NCBI RefSeq assembly: GCF_032918005.1
Contig: NZ_CP136628.1
Span: forward strand, 3,085,501 to 3,149,500
DNA from: Bradyrhizobium sp. NDS-1
GTDB lineage: Bacteria > Pseudomonadota > Alphaproteobacteria > Rhizobiales > Xanthobacteraceae
Length of the DNA: 64,000 nucleotides
Direction: 5' to 3'
Part shown: positions 30,281-39,749 of the stretch, in pieces
Position numbering within the stretch: position 1 is the first letter of the stretch
How the letters are laid out: the number at the start of each line of letters is the position of its first letter
The notes under the pieces: generated by a model
What the model saw: only the letters and a program-made list of their open reading frames with translations
Told to the model about the DNA's origin: nothing
The model's database searches: none
Translations under genes and position numbers: made by a program

Positions 30281-31048
30281 TCAGGTCCCGACCGCTCGGA
30301 TGGGCTTTGACCCGGCCGCCCGCAATTCGGCAGCGATTTCAGTGTTCAGGACCTGTTCCAGGCGGGTCAGGACCCGGGCGATGGGGGCCGCGTCGGTGAC
30401 GCGGTGGTCCCAGCGGATCACGACATGAATGGTCTGATCCGGCTCGACCAGCCCATAGCTCAGGACAAAGGGGCCCGGCGTGATCGGGTGGAGCTCGCCG
30501 CCGCCATAGGCGGCCACCGAGCTCACTCCGAAGCTGCCGAACCAGTTGCCGCGCTGACGGCCGAAATTCAGGCCGAAAGCCCAGGACAGGCGCCGCAACG
30601 GCAGCGGCAAGCGCGTCGCCCGCATGATCTTGCGGAACATCGGGACGTCCTCGATCGGAGCCGTCTTGCCGCGTCGGATTTCCGCATCGACGGCAGCCAG
30701 CGAAAGGTCCTCGGGACCTGCGATCCGCTGCGGAAGGACGCATTCCTCGCCATCCTCGACCCGCGCGATCGCGACTGTCGCCACGCTTTTGGGCAGCTCA
30801 TAGAGGGTCGGCCACGGCCATTTGGCATAGACGGTGCGCAGAATCGGCTCGTCCCTGGCCACCAGGGCAAAGGCCTTGACGAACATCGCGGCCCAGCCGG
30901 CAGGTGCGGTTGCGCCTGCGCGGGCCTCCAGCACGGGGCGGATGTTGAGCGAGCGGGATAGCGAAACGAAAGGCACGCCCATCGAGGCATGCATGAGGTC
31001 GCAAATCAAACGGCGCCGCAGCGAGATGGTCTTGGGCGTCCCGCGCAT
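30281..31048 (-). CDS. 2-oxoacid dehydrogenase E2-type acyltransferase domain protein
   Basis: 255 residues from the ATG at 31048. The body is the chloramphenicol-acetyltransferase-like catalytic fold of E2 proteins, without lipoyl or peripheral-binding domains. The catalytic motif is [10 protein letters not shown] near residue 220, where the usual DHRxxDG has Ala for Gly. Stand-alone acyltransferase of unknown substrate. Confidence 0.75.
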   Translation of the reverse strand: MRGTPKTISLRRRLICDLMHASMGVPFVSLSRSLNIRPVLEARAGATAPAGWAAMFVKAFALVARDEPILRTVYAKWPWPTLYELPKSVATVAIARVEDGEECVLPQRIAGPEDLSLAAVDAEIRRGKTAPIEDVPMFRKIMRATRLPLPLRRLSWAFGLNFGRQRGNWFGSFGVSSVAAYGGGELHPITPGPFVLSYGLVEPDQTIHVVIRWDHRVTDAAPIARVLTRLEQVLNTEIAAELRAAGSKPIRAVGT

Positions 31049-31153
31049 TGGTCTCCGGTTCCAGATCAAAGGATTAAAATATGTGCAGCGAGCGGGGCCC
31101 GCCCGCTCGCTCTAGCATGAACCAACCCGCTTGGGGCCAGTCGGTTCGCCGCA

Positions 31154-31537
31154 TCAGGGCGCCGGCGAGGCCAGCGGCTTGGTCTTGTCGACGACGTAAA
31201 TCCCAAGCACTTTCATGGCCTTGTCGCCATGAGCCTTGGCGTCGTGCACGACGCCGGCCGGAATCTGGTAGGAATCACCGGCTTTCAGGGTCTTCTCCGG
31301 CTGCCCGTCGATGAGGAGATTCAGCTCGCCTTCAAGCACATAGCCGGTCTCGATTCCCGGATGGGTATGGCGTCCGGCCGCGCCGCCTGCCGGGACTTCC
31401 GCGATGGCGGTGATGGTGTTGTAGCCATCCGGGAACTCGACCTTCTGAAGCGGTGTACGTTTGATGCCGGGCTGTTGGGCGAAGGCAGCGAAGGCAAGGC
31501 CTGCAAAGGACAGAGCGAGCAAAGTCTTTTTGAGCAT
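31154..31537 (-). CDS. Secreted cupin-domain protein
   Basis: 127 residues with a Sec signal peptide (1-20, AFAAFAQQ). Cupin motif 1 is GRHTHPGIETGYVLEGE (metal ligands His and Glu), motif 2 is IPAGVVHDAKA. Probably a periplasmic metal-binding cupin; function unknown. Confidence 0.86.
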   Translation of the reverse strand: MLKKTLLALSFAGLAFAAFAQQPGIKRTPLQKVEFPDGYNTITAIAEVPAGGAAGRHTHPGIETGYVLEGELNLLIDGQPEKTLKAGDSYQIPAGVVHDAKAHGDKAMKVLGIYVVDKTKPLASPAP

Positions 31538-31603
31538 TGGTTTTTCCTCCCTGGAACGACCCTAGCAGCGCGGCAATTCCCGGCAAGGTGGCCAGCGGCC
31601 TGT

Positions 31604-32377
31604 TCAGCGCTTGATCCCCTCGAATGCCGTCATGATGCCGCGCTGGAATAGAGACCAGTCGAAGCCGAGCGCGATCGAGCGGTAGCCGCGGTCGATCAGG
31701 GCATTGGCCTGGTCGGCGGTGCGGGCCACGCCGCCGATCGGCACGCCGCTTCTGAGGATGCCGGCCTCGGCGCGCGCCACCAGCTCCAGCAATTCCGGGT
31801 CGTCCATCTGGCCGCGTTTGTTGATGGACGTCGCGAGGTCGCCGGGGCCGATCACCGCAACGTCGATGCCGGGCGTTGCCATGATCTCGTCGATGCGGTT
31901 GACGGCATCGACATGCTCGATGGTGATCATGCAGATCATTTCGTCGTCGGCTGATGCCATGTAGTCCGGTATCGACTGGCCCCAGCGGAACGGCGCGTGG
32001 AAGGGACCCCAGAGACGATCGCCGCGGGGCGGATAGCGCACGCTACGCACCGCTTTCTCGGCATCAGTGCGGTTGGTGATCATCGGAAAATTGATACCGA
32101 AGGCCCCGATGTCCATCGGCGCCTTTGCAAGCCACGGCTCGTTCGCCGCGATCCGTACAAGGGGCGTACACGGCGTGCCCGTCGTCGCGGCGATCATCGC
32201 GTGAGCTTCGGTGAGCCCGATCGGTCCATGCTCGAGATCGACGATGATCCAGTCGAGCGAGCGTGCCATGATCTGCACGGTCTGCACGCTCGGGATGGTC
32301 GCGATCGCGCCGAAGGCGGGACGGCCTTCGCGCCAGAGCTGGCGGAGACGGTTGAGCGGCGTGGTCGGGACCGACAT
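31604..32377 (-). CDS. HpcH/HpaI-family aldolase
   Basis: 257 residues, class II metal-dependent pyruvate aldolase fold. The family motif DWIIVDLEHGP, the metal-binding region MITIEHVDAVNRIDEI and VIGPGDLATS are present. It likely cleaves a 4-hydroxy-2-oxo-acid such as 2,4-dihydroxyhept-2-enedioate. Downstream of murI, separated by an inverted repeat. Confidence 0.9.
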   Translation of the reverse strand: MSVPTTPLNRLRQLWREGRPAFGAIATIPSVQTVQIMARSLDWIIVDLEHGPIGLTEAHAMIAATTGTPCTPLVRIAANEPWLAKAPMDIGAFGINFPMITNRTDAEKAVRSVRYPPRGDRLWGPFHAPFRWGQSIPDYMASADDEMICMITIEHVDAVNRIDEIMATPGIDVAVIGPGDLATSINKRGQMDDPELLELVARAEAGILRSGVPIGGVARTADQANALIDRGYRSIALGFDWSLFQRGIMTAFEGIKR

Positions 32378-32389
32378 GGAAAAGGCCTG

Positions 32390-32419
32390 CTGCTAGGTGA
32401 AGACGGCAAAACCTAGCAG
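32390..32419. promoter_or_regulatory. Perfect 9-base inverted repeat upstream of the HpcH/HpaI gene
   Basis: CTGCTAGGT, 12 bases, ACCTAGCAG. It lies 12 bases before the aldolase start and 20 bases beyond the murI stop. It could be an operator or an mRNA stem near the ribosome site; there is no long T-run for a terminator. Confidence 0.5.
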
Positions 32420-32439
32420 CGCGCCGTCGCCGCGCAAAG

Positions 32440-33237
32440 TCAGGCCAGTGCGCGGCCGCCGAAGAACGGCGTCAGCATGGTCGAAAGGCGATGCACGCGG
32501 TTCGAGGTGAAGATCATCTCGGCGCGGTCCTGCGCGATGCCGCCGACCCGTGGGCCGAGCAGGTCCGAAACGCGGCGCGCAATGGCGGGCGCCGGATCGA
32601 TCCAGTCGACAGGCCAGGGTGCCAGCCGCCTTAGCCGGTCGAGCAGCAGCGGATAGTGGGTGCAGGCGAGCACCACCGTGTCGGTGCGCGATGTGGCATC
32701 GCCGGCCTCACCGACGAAGCAGGGAGCGAGTTCGGCGCGGATGGCCTCGTCGCTGATCGGCGTCCCGCTGAGCTCGGCTTCCGCCAGCGACGCGAGTTCG
32801 GGAGAGCCGACCAGCGTCACCTCGCATCCTTGCGCGAAATCACGGATCAAAGCCTTGGTGTATTCGCGCTTCACCGTGCCCTTGGTGCCGAGCACAGAGA
32901 CGCGGCGGGTTCTGGACTGCGCGCAGGCCGGCTTGATCGCCGGGACCGTGCCGACGAAGGGCACGGAATAAGCCGCGCGCAAGTGCGACAGGACCAGGGT
33001 GGACGCCGTGTTGCAGGCGATGACGACGATATCAGGATCATGCGTGCCGATCAGTTCACCCATCAGCGGCACCACGCGGGCGATGATCTCGTCCTCGCCG
33101 TGGTGGCCATAGGGGAAGAAGGCGTCGTCGGCGACGTAGACAAAGTGTGCGTCGGGGCGCGCGGCCACGACCTCGCGGAGCACCGTGAGCCCGCCAAGGC
33201 CGGAATCGAACACCAGGATGGTCGAAGAATTGGTCAC
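32440..33237 (-). CDS. murI: Glutamate racemase
   Basis: 265 residues, GTG start. It makes D-glutamate for peptidoglycan. The two catalytic cysteines lie in [10 protein letters not shown] and [11 protein letters not shown]; the N-terminal [14 protein letters not shown] is typical. Confidence 0.95.
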   Translation of the reverse strand: MTNSSTILVFDSGLGGLTVLREVVAARPDAHFVYVADDAFFPYGHHGEDEIIARVVPLMGELIGTHDPDIVVIACNTASTLVLSHLRAAYSVPFVGTVPAIKPACAQSRTRRVSVLGTKGTVKREYTKALIRDFAQGCEVTLVGSPELASLAEAELSGTPISDEAIRAELAPCFVGEAGDATSRTDTVVLACTHYPLLLDRLRRLAPWPVDWIDPAPAIARRVSDLLGPRVGGIAQDRAEMIFTSNRVHRLSTMLTPFFGGRALA

Positions 33238-33423
33238 GGAATTACCCTAGCCCGCCATGGTTACCATTCGGTTTTTAGGGCGGTTTTGCGGCGGGGACCG
33301 GCTTGGGGGCCGATTTGGAAGGCTTGAATGTGCCCGGACATATCCGCAAAATTCCGGGAAGCCAGCAATCACGAGGTATGATGCGGCGTCACAGTGCTTC
33401 CATTTGCGTTCGCAGGAGACCTC

Positions 33424-34065
33424 ATGCTCACCGTCCATCATCTCGGTAAGTCGCAGTCCGAGCGCATCGTCTGGCTGTGCGAGGAGCTGGGAATCCCATA
33501 TGAGCTGAAGCGCTACACGCGTGATGCCGCGACCATGCTGGCACCGGCCGAGTACAAGGCGCTGCATCCGGCCGGCACGGCACCGGTCATCACCGACGGC
33601 GAGCTGGTGCTCGCGGAATCCGGCGCGGTCGTCGACTACATCGTTGCAAAATACGGCAACGGCCGTCTCGTGCTCGGGCCCGACGATCCAGCCTTTGCGC
33701 AGTTCCTGTACTGGCTTCATTTCGCCAACGGCACCTTGCAGCCTGGCATGGGACGGATGATGATCCTGAGCCGGCTCGATCTCGCCAAGGACAATCCGAC
33801 CCTGCGCGCGATGAAGGGGCGGCTCGATCGCGCCTACGACCTTCTGGACGCCAGGCTTCGCGAGGCCGAATACCTGGCGGGCAGCGCCTTCACCACCGCC
33901 GATATCATGACGGTGTTCTCGCTCACCACCATGCGCTACTTCCAGCCCTATGATCTCCAGCGCTGTCCGAACGTGGTCAGATATCTCGGCCGCATCGGCG
34001 GCCGTCCGGCCTACCGGCGCGCGATGGAGAAGGGCGATCCGGGCATGGAGCTGCTGCTCAGCTGA
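33424..34065 (+). CDS. Glutathione S-transferase family protein
   Basis: 213 residues. Thioredoxin-like N-terminal domain (MLTVHHLGKSQSERIVWLCEELG with active-site Ser) with the glutathione-binding ESGAVVDYI, then an all-helical C-terminal domain. CAGGAGACCTC precedes the ATG. Soluble detoxification or redox enzyme. Confidence 0.91.
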   Translation: MLTVHHLGKSQSERIVWLCEELGIPYELKRYTRDAATMLAPAEYKALHPAGTAPVITDGELVLAESGAVVDYIVAKYGNGRLVLGPDDPAFAQFLYWLHFANGTLQPGMGRMMILSRLDLAKDNPTLRAMKGRLDRAYDLLDARLREAEYLAGSAFTTADIMTVFSLTTMRYFQPYDLQRCPNVVRYLGRIGGRPAYRRAMEKGDPGMELLLS

Positions 34066-34072
34066 GAGGCTG

Positions 34073-34879
34073 TCACGCGATGCGGTTCGTGGTCGCTGCC
34101 CGTTCGCTGGCGAGCTGCTTCTGCAGGCGATCGATGTTCTGCAGCAGGCGCTGGCTGGTCAGGACCAGGAAATAATAGCCGAACTGCGGATCCTGGAAGT
34201 AGATCTCGAGCAGCCGGTCATAGGTAATCGTCAGCACTTGGCCGTCTTCGATGCATTCGATCGTTCCGGTGCGGCGGTTGTCGGGCGTCAGGAAGCCAAG
34301 CTCGCCCATCAGTGCGCCCGGCCCGATCTCGACGTTGATCTCCTTCACCCGGAACTTGCCGGTGACGGCGAGCAGCATCTCCTTGGCAGGATCGCCGAGC
34401 TTGAAGAGCGTATCGCCCCGGCGATATTTGCGCTCGGTCATGAACGGCTTGAGCCATTCGATCGACATGTCGCCTTCGGCGGCGTGGCGTGCCTTCTTGA
34501 CCAGCTTGAGCATCTGCCGCAGGCGCAGGGCGTTGATCGGAAGCAGCAGCAGATAGAGCAGGAACGTCGCGACGTTGGCGGTGAGCGCGCCGAACACGGC
34601 GAAGAAGGCGCAGCCGATCATGTTGGCGACACGCAGGGGCACCATCGTTCGCATCAAGAGAGTGGCGACGAAGAAGCCGGCGCCGACCGCGGCGAACAGA
34701 TTGGCGAACGTGATGTTATGGACAAAGATCTCCAGCAACCGATTGAAGATCGCGTCATAGGTGACGTTGTTGGGATCGAGGCCCATCTGGACCAGGATCT
34801 TCGCGATCCTGAGGTTATCCGTTGCCGCATCGAGAATGCGGTCGAGGATCGAGGAAATGTCTGCGCTGCCGGACGGCAT
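34073..34879 (-). CDS. Membrane-anchored cyclic nucleotide-binding domain protein
   Basis: 268 residues from MPSGSADISS. Two membrane helices (about 60-80 and 84-112) precede a cNMP-binding beta-roll (about 140-240, with YRRGDTLFKLGDPAKEMLLAV and GALMGELGFL). There is no HTH, so it is not a Crp-type regulator. Architecture is similar to Popeye/ion-channel-like regulators. Role unknown. Confidence 0.82.
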   Translation of the reverse strand: MPSGSADISSILDRILDAATDNLRIAKILVQMGLDPNNVTYDAIFNRLLEIFVHNITFANLFAAVGAGFFVATLLMRTMVPLRVANMIGCAFFAVFGALTANVATFLLYLLLLPINALRLRQMLKLVKKARHAAEGDMSIEWLKPFMTERKYRRGDTLFKLGDPAKEMLLAVTGKFRVKEINVEIGPGALMGELGFLTPDNRRTGTIECIEDGQVLTITYDRLLEIYFQDPQFGYYFLVLTSQRLLQNIDRLQKQLASERAATTNRIA

Positions 34880-35130
34880 GGTACTAACCCCGCGTAAGGC
34901 CTTCAGTCCTGGTCGGTATGCTCGACACGTGTAGCCGAAATCGGATGACGGCTGCCTGAAATGAGGCCTTCGGCCGCCACGCCGCAAGAGGCAAATTTTA
35001 GCCTGATCGGGCGTTTCGGCAATTGCCCGTTGGTTGCGCCTCTGGCTGCAACAGGGCCGTGATTCGGGGTGGGCTTCGACGTCGCAAGGGGGCTGGACGC
35101 CCGAGGCGGGGGCGTCGGACGATCTTCGCC

Positions 35131-36207
35131 TTACGGCTTGGCGGCGGGCTGGACGACCTGTTGCTCGACAAGGCCAAGACGTCCGGGCAGAGAGCCGGCG
35201 CGCAGCAGCATGGCGACGCTGTTGGCCTCTTCCAGGGTGAAGTTGCCGGAAATCTGGCCGGAGCCGCCGGTGATGGGCTCGCGGATCACGGGGGCGGAGA
35301 CCACCTTGTCGTCGAGCGCGATCGCGAAGGGCATTCCGACGTTCTCTGCCGTGATGTGGGCGAAGCGCCGGGTACCGCGGCCGTTGAAGCGGAACGAGGC
35401 GATCGGCTCCTTCGTCCCGCTCGCAAATCCCGGGCCTGCATAGCTGATGTCATTCCCGTCGAGCGCGCTCGCCTTGACGAGATAGGGGAGCTTGTCCTTG
35501 AAGCCGAACATGAGTTCCGAGCCCGCCGGAGGCGTGCCGGATTGCGCCTGCTCCGCCGACATCGTGACATCGATCAGGCGGAAGCTGACCTTGACCTTCT
35601 GGGCGAATATCGCGGTGATACGGTCGGGCTCCATCATGCCCGGCAGGAAGATGCGGATGCGGTCCGTTCCCTCGGGCTGAACGCTGGCCAATGTGACGCC
35701 GGCGTCCTTGAGTCGCTGCTCGATCATGCCGATGGAATCTTCGACGAGATCACGTAGCCGTGCGGCGGATGCGGCGTCGGTCGGCGCGAGCCTGACCAGC
35801 CCGTCTCCGGCGCCGGTCACGGTGAGTGCGTGCGTGGGCAATCCCTCTGCCGCCGAGGCGAGCTTGCGCGTGAGCAGCTCACGGCCCTTGACGTCTGCGA
35901 TCTTCACGTCGACGCCGCCGTCACGGATCGTAAGGCCGGAGAAGGCGATCCGGCCCTCGCGCAGGATCTTGTAGACGTCGTCGCGCAGATCCGTGGTGAC
36001 CGCCTCCCGCAAGGCGTCGTTGTCCACCTTGTAGATGATACGCGATCCGCCCAGTTTCTCCATCTTGTCGTTGATGAATGCCGCGACCTTCGCGCGCATC
36101 TTGTCGAGCTGCGGGTCGGCGTGCGCCACGCGCGGCAGCGAGATCGTCGATGCGATCGCGAGAACGAGGAGCAGTCTCGTGATGCGATTTCGCAGGTGCG
36201 CGGGCAT
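35131..36207 (-). CDS. SecD-like periplasmic protein lacking the membrane channel
   Basis: 358 residues. A Sec signal peptide (1-30, ending VAHADP) is followed by the SecD P1 head/base region. The C-terminus reads ISGNFTLEEANSVAMLLRAGSLPGRL, equivalent to the end of the SecD periplasmic domain, then stops just where SecD's remaining five helices should begin. It is therefore not a full translocase subunit. It may be a soluble relative or a truncated paralogue. Confidence 0.8.
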   Translation of the reverse strand: MPAHLRNRITRLLLVLAIASTISLPRVAHADPQLDKMRAKVAAFINDKMEKLGGSRIIYKVDNDALREAVTTDLRDDVYKILREGRIAFSGLTIRDGGVDVKIADVKGRELLTRKLASAAEGLPTHALTVTGAGDGLVRLAPTDAASAARLRDLVEDSIGMIEQRLKDAGVTLASVQPEGTDRIRIFLPGMMEPDRITAIFAQKVKVSFRLIDVTMSAEQAQSGTPPAGSELMFGFKDKLPYLVKASALDGNDISYAGPGFASGTKEPIASFRFNGRGTRRFAHITAENVGMPFAIALDDKVVSAPVIREPITGGSGQISGNFTLEEANSVAMLLRAGSLPGRLGLVEQQVVQPAAKP

Positions 36208-36436
36208 GATGACCTCAAGTCTTGCGGCAGGGCGCTGATACGCGAATTCAGTGCCAGTTCTTGGTCCCTCGACCGGTCCCAGAGGTTCAAGCGAAGCGGC
36301 CGGTAGGCAATGGACGAACGGCAAATCATCCATCATTCTGTCCGCGCTCGGCCGGCCATCGGCCGATGCCTCGCCGAGCCAAAATGTCAAAAAGACAGGG
36401 CGGCGGGGACATGCATCTGAGGGAGGACGGAATTCC

Positions 36437-38341
36437 ATGGGTATCCACGCGCTCGATCGGTCTATCGGCAACGACTATCCGGACCTGGCGACGGACGCGG
36501 AAGTCCGGGCCTTCGAGCAGGTTCCCTACGCCGATCGCGTCGCGGCCGAGAGCACCTATGAGGCGATCAGGCTCGGTGCTGCGCGCAACCCAGACGGCGC
36601 AGCGATCCAGTTCCTGCAAAACGCCGACCCTGCCGACACGCCGGTCGTGGTCACGTACCGCGATTTCATCGCGCGAGTCACGCAGGCCGCCAACATGTTT
36701 CATGCGCTCGGTGCGGAGAAGGGCGACGTCATCAGTTTCATGCTGCCGCTGGTGCCGGATGCGTTCGTGACGCTGTTCGGCGCCGAGGCCGCGGGCATCG
36801 CCAATCCGGTCAATCCGCTGCTCGAGGCGCATCAGATCGCGGAGATCCTGGACGCCGCAAACACGAAAATCCTGGTGGCGCTCGGTCCGATGCCGGGCAC
36901 CGATATCTGGCAGAAGGTCGAGCAGATCCGCCCGCAACTGAAGAATCTCAAGGCAATCGTGCAGGTGTTCGGCGGCGGCGATCCCGCCAAGGGTATCTTT
37001 GCCTTCGGCGACCTGATCAAGCAGCAGCCTTCCGACAGGCTCGTCAGTGGGCGCAAGATTTCGGGCAGCGACATCGCCGCCTATTTCCACACCGGCGGCA
37101 CCACCGGCACGCCGAAGCTGGTGCGGCACACCCATACCAATCAAGTCTATCAGGCCTGGGCGCTCAATCTGCTGCTGAAGGCGAAACCGGGCTCCAATTT
37201 ACTGTTCGGCATGCCGCTGTTTCACGTCGGCGGTTCGCTGACGCAGGTGCTGCTGACGCTGTCGGCCGGCGGCTCGCTGGTCGTGCTGTCGCCGAGCGGC
37301 TGGCGCAATCCAAATGCGGTGAAGAACATCTGGCAGCTCGTCGAACGCTTCAAGCCCGAGGCCCTGTCAAGCGTGCCGACGGTGCTGGCCGCCACGCTCG
37401 CGGTGCCGCCGGGCAACGCCGACATTTCCAGCCTGAAATATGCCGCCGGCGGCGGCTCGGCGATTCCCGTCGCCGTCGGCTCGGCGATCCAGGACAAGCT
37501 GAAGCTGCCTGTGGTCGAGGTCTACGGCATGACCGAGACCTCAAGCGTGCATACGCTGGCCTATCCGTCGCGGCCGATCCGGCTCGGCTCGGTCGGCCTG
37601 CCCATGCCTTATTCGCGCGTGCGCATCGTGCAGCTCGATGCCGATGGCCGCCTGATCCGCGACTGCAAGCCGGACGAAATCGGCGTCGTCATCATGGCCG
37701 GGCCCGGCGTGTTCGGCGGCTATCTCAACGACGAGCACAACAAGGGCGCGTTCGTCGACGAGGTGTGGGTCAATTCCGGCGATCTCGGCCGGCTCGACGC
37801 CGACGGCTATCTCTGGATCACCGGCCGCGCCAAGGACCTCGTGATCCGCGGCGGCCACAACATCGATCCGGCGCCGATCGAAGAGATCATGTTCCGCCAT
37901 CCTGCCGTCGGCTTCGCTGCTGTGGTCGGCCAGCCCGACGCCTATGCCGGCGAGCTGCCGGTGGGTTACGTGCAGCTCAAACCGGGCGCCAAGGTCGAGC
38001 CGGGCGAGTTGGAGACGTGGGTGCGCGAGCGCACACCGGAACGCGCCGCCGTCCCGGTGCAGGTCATTCCGATCGATCCGATGCCGGTGACGGGCGTCGG
38101 CAAGGTGTTCAAGCCGCAACTGCGCTGGGACGCGGCGGAACGCGTGTTCACCAGGGTGCTGGCTCCGCTGGTCGAGCGGGGCATCGACTGCAAGGTGAAG
38201 GTCGGCGCCCATGGCAGCCACGGCTCGATCGCGACCGTGACGCTCACGGGCCTGCCGTCGGATCAGCGCGATACGGTTGCAGGCGAGGTACATGCGCTGC
38301 TTGCACCGTTCGTGATGCGCCACGAGGTGGTGCAGGCATAA
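36437..38341 (+). CDS. AMP-forming acyl-CoA synthetase
   Basis: 634 residues, ANL adenylation superfamily. P-loop YFHTGGTTGTPK at about 215, the A5 motif VYGMTETS, the A7/A8 region GDLGRLDADGYLWITGRAKDL, and the catalytic Lys in TGVGKVFKPQL near 560. It activates a carboxylate to its CoA thioester. Chain length is not readable. Confidence 0.92.
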   Translation: MGIHALDRSIGNDYPDLATDAEVRAFEQVPYADRVAAESTYEAIRLGAARNPDGAAIQFLQNADPADTPVVVTYRDFIARVTQAANMFHALGAEKGDVISFMLPLVPDAFVTLFGAEAAGIANPVNPLLEAHQIAEILDAANTKILVALGPMPGTDIWQKVEQIRPQLKNLKAIVQVFGGGDPAKGIFAFGDLIKQQPSDRLVSGRKISGSDIAAYFHTGGTTGTPKLVRHTHTNQVYQAWALNLLLKAKPGSNLLFGMPLFHVGGSLTQVLLTLSAGGSLVVLSPSGWRNPNAVKNIWQLVERFKPEALSSVPTVLAATLAVPPGNADISSLKYAAGGGSAIPVAVGSAIQDKLKLPVVEVYGMTETSSVHTLAYPSRPIRLGSVGLPMPYSRVRIVQLDADGRLIRDCKPDEIGVVIMAGPGVFGGYLNDEHNKGAFVDEVWVNSGDLGRLDADGYLWITGRAKDLVIRGGHNIDPAPIEEIMFRHPAVGFAAVVGQPDAYAGELPVGYVQLKPGAKVEPGELETWVRERTPERAAVPVQVIPIDPMPVTGVGKVFKPQLRWDAAERVFTRVLAPLVERGIDCKVKVGAHGSHGSIATVTLTGLPSDQRDTVAGEVHALLAPFVMRHEVVQA

Positions 38342-38359
38342 GTGCTTGCGTTGGAGTGT

Positions 38360-38426
38360 AGCCCGGATGAGCAAAGCGATGTCCGGGAAGCCGGCTGTCC
38401 CGGGTGTCGCTTTGCTCACCCGGGCT
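38360..38426. repeat. Palindromic intergenic repeat
   Basis: AGCCCGGATGAGCAAAGCGA pairs with TCGCTTTGCTCACCCGGGCT across a 67-base element. It lies between two converging genes and would fold as a strong hairpin in either transcript. Confidence 0.75.
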
Positions 38427-38446
38427 GCAGCAGCACACGTGCGGCT

Positions 38447-39619
38447 CTACCCCGCCGGCATCCGCGTCTCGACCAGGCGTGCCCAGAACGAGGCGCCGTG
38501 GCCCAGAATGTTGTCGTTGAAGACATAGGCCGGATGGTGGCATTCGTTGCCGTCGCCCATGCCGACCAACACCATCGCGCCGGGACGGGCTTCCAGCATG
38601 AAGGAGAAATCCTCCGCGCCCATCATCGGGATGAACTTGTCGTTGACGCGGTCGGCGCCGACGATGTCGCGGGCGACGTCGGCGGCAAGGCCGGCCTCGC
38701 GGGCATGGTTCATCGTCACCGGGTACATCCGCGTGTATTTCGTCTCGGCCGAGCCGCCATAGGCACGCGCGATGCTGTCGGCGACTTCGCCGATGCGGCG
38801 CTCGACGAGATCACGCACCTCAGGGTCGAGCGTGCGCACGGTGCCGGCGAGCTCGGCGATCTCCGGGATGATGTTGAAGGCCGTGCCGGAATGGAATTGC
38901 GTGATCGAGATGACCGCTGATTTCAGCGGATCCACGTTGCGCGCCACGATCGATTGCAGCGCGTTGACGATCTGCGAGCCGATCAGCACGCTGTCGACGG
39001 ATTTGTGCGGACCCGCGCCGGCGTGACCGCCCTTGCCGTGGACCGTGATCTGGATGTTGTCGGAGGAAGCGAGCATCGCGCCGGGCGTGGTTGCGAAATG
39101 GCCTTCGGGCAAGTTCGGCATGTTGTGCATGCCGTAGACTTCCTGGATGTTCCAGCGCGTCATCAGCCCGTCCTCGACCATGGCCTTGCCACCACCGCCG
39201 CCTTCCTCGGCGGGCTGAAAGATCATGATCGCGGTGCCGTCGAAATTCCGCGTCTCGGCGAGATATTTGGCCGCGCCGAGCAGCATCGCGGTGTGGCCGT
39301 CATGGCCGCAGGCGTGCATCTTGCCGGGCACCTTCGATGCATAAGGTACGCCCGAGGTCTCCATGATCGGCAGCGCGTCCATGTCGGCGCGCAGGCCGAT
39401 GGTCTTGCCGGAAGCGGACTTGCGACCGCGGATCACGCCAACGACCCCGGTGCGGCCGATGCCCGTCACCACCTCGTCGCAGCCGAACTCGCGCAAGCGA
39501 TCGGCGACGATGCCGGCCGTGCGGTGGACGTCGTATTGCAGTTCGGGATTCTCGTGGAAGTCATGGCGCCAGGCGGCCATTTCGTCGGAGAGGGCGGCAA
39601 CGCGGTTGACGATGGGCAT
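38447..39619 (-). CDS. M20-family amidohydrolase (hippurate hydrolase-like)
   Basis: 390 residues. M20D metal site: LRADMDALPI, HACGHDGHTAMLLG and QPAEEGGGGG, with GAEDFSFML near the C-terminus. Cleaves N-acyl amino acids. Cytoplasmic, no signal. Confidence 0.92.
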   Translation of the reverse strand: MPIVNRVAALSDEMAAWRHDFHENPELQYDVHRTAGIVADRLREFGCDEVVTGIGRTGVVGVIRGRKSASGKTIGLRADMDALPIMETSGVPYASKVPGKMHACGHDGHTAMLLGAAKYLAETRNFDGTAIMIFQPAEEGGGGGKAMVEDGLMTRWNIQEVYGMHNMPNLPEGHFATTPGAMLASSDNIQITVHGKGGHAGAGPHKSVDSVLIGSQIVNALQSIVARNVDPLKSAVISITQFHSGTAFNIIPEIAELAGTVRTLDPEVRDLVERRIGEVADSIARAYGGSAETKYTRMYPVTMNHAREAGLAADVARDIVGADRVNDKFIPMMGAEDFSFMLEARPGAMVLVGMGDGNECHHPAYVFNDNILGHGASFWARLVETRMPAG

Positions 39620-39652
39620 GAGGGGGGATCCGTTTCCTGCGGGTTTTTATCT

Positions 39653-39739
39653 CATTCCGGGGCGATGCGACGCATCGAACCGGAACTCTGGAGATTGTAG
39701 CGCGAGATTCCGGGTTCACGCTTCGCGTGCCCCGGAATG
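39653..39739. repeat. CATTCCGGGG-type palindromic repeat
   Basis: An 87-base element bounded by CATTCCGGGG and CCCCGGAATG. Located between purB and the M20 gene, both on the minus strand. Confidence 0.75.
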
Positions 39740-39749
39740 ACTGTGAATG

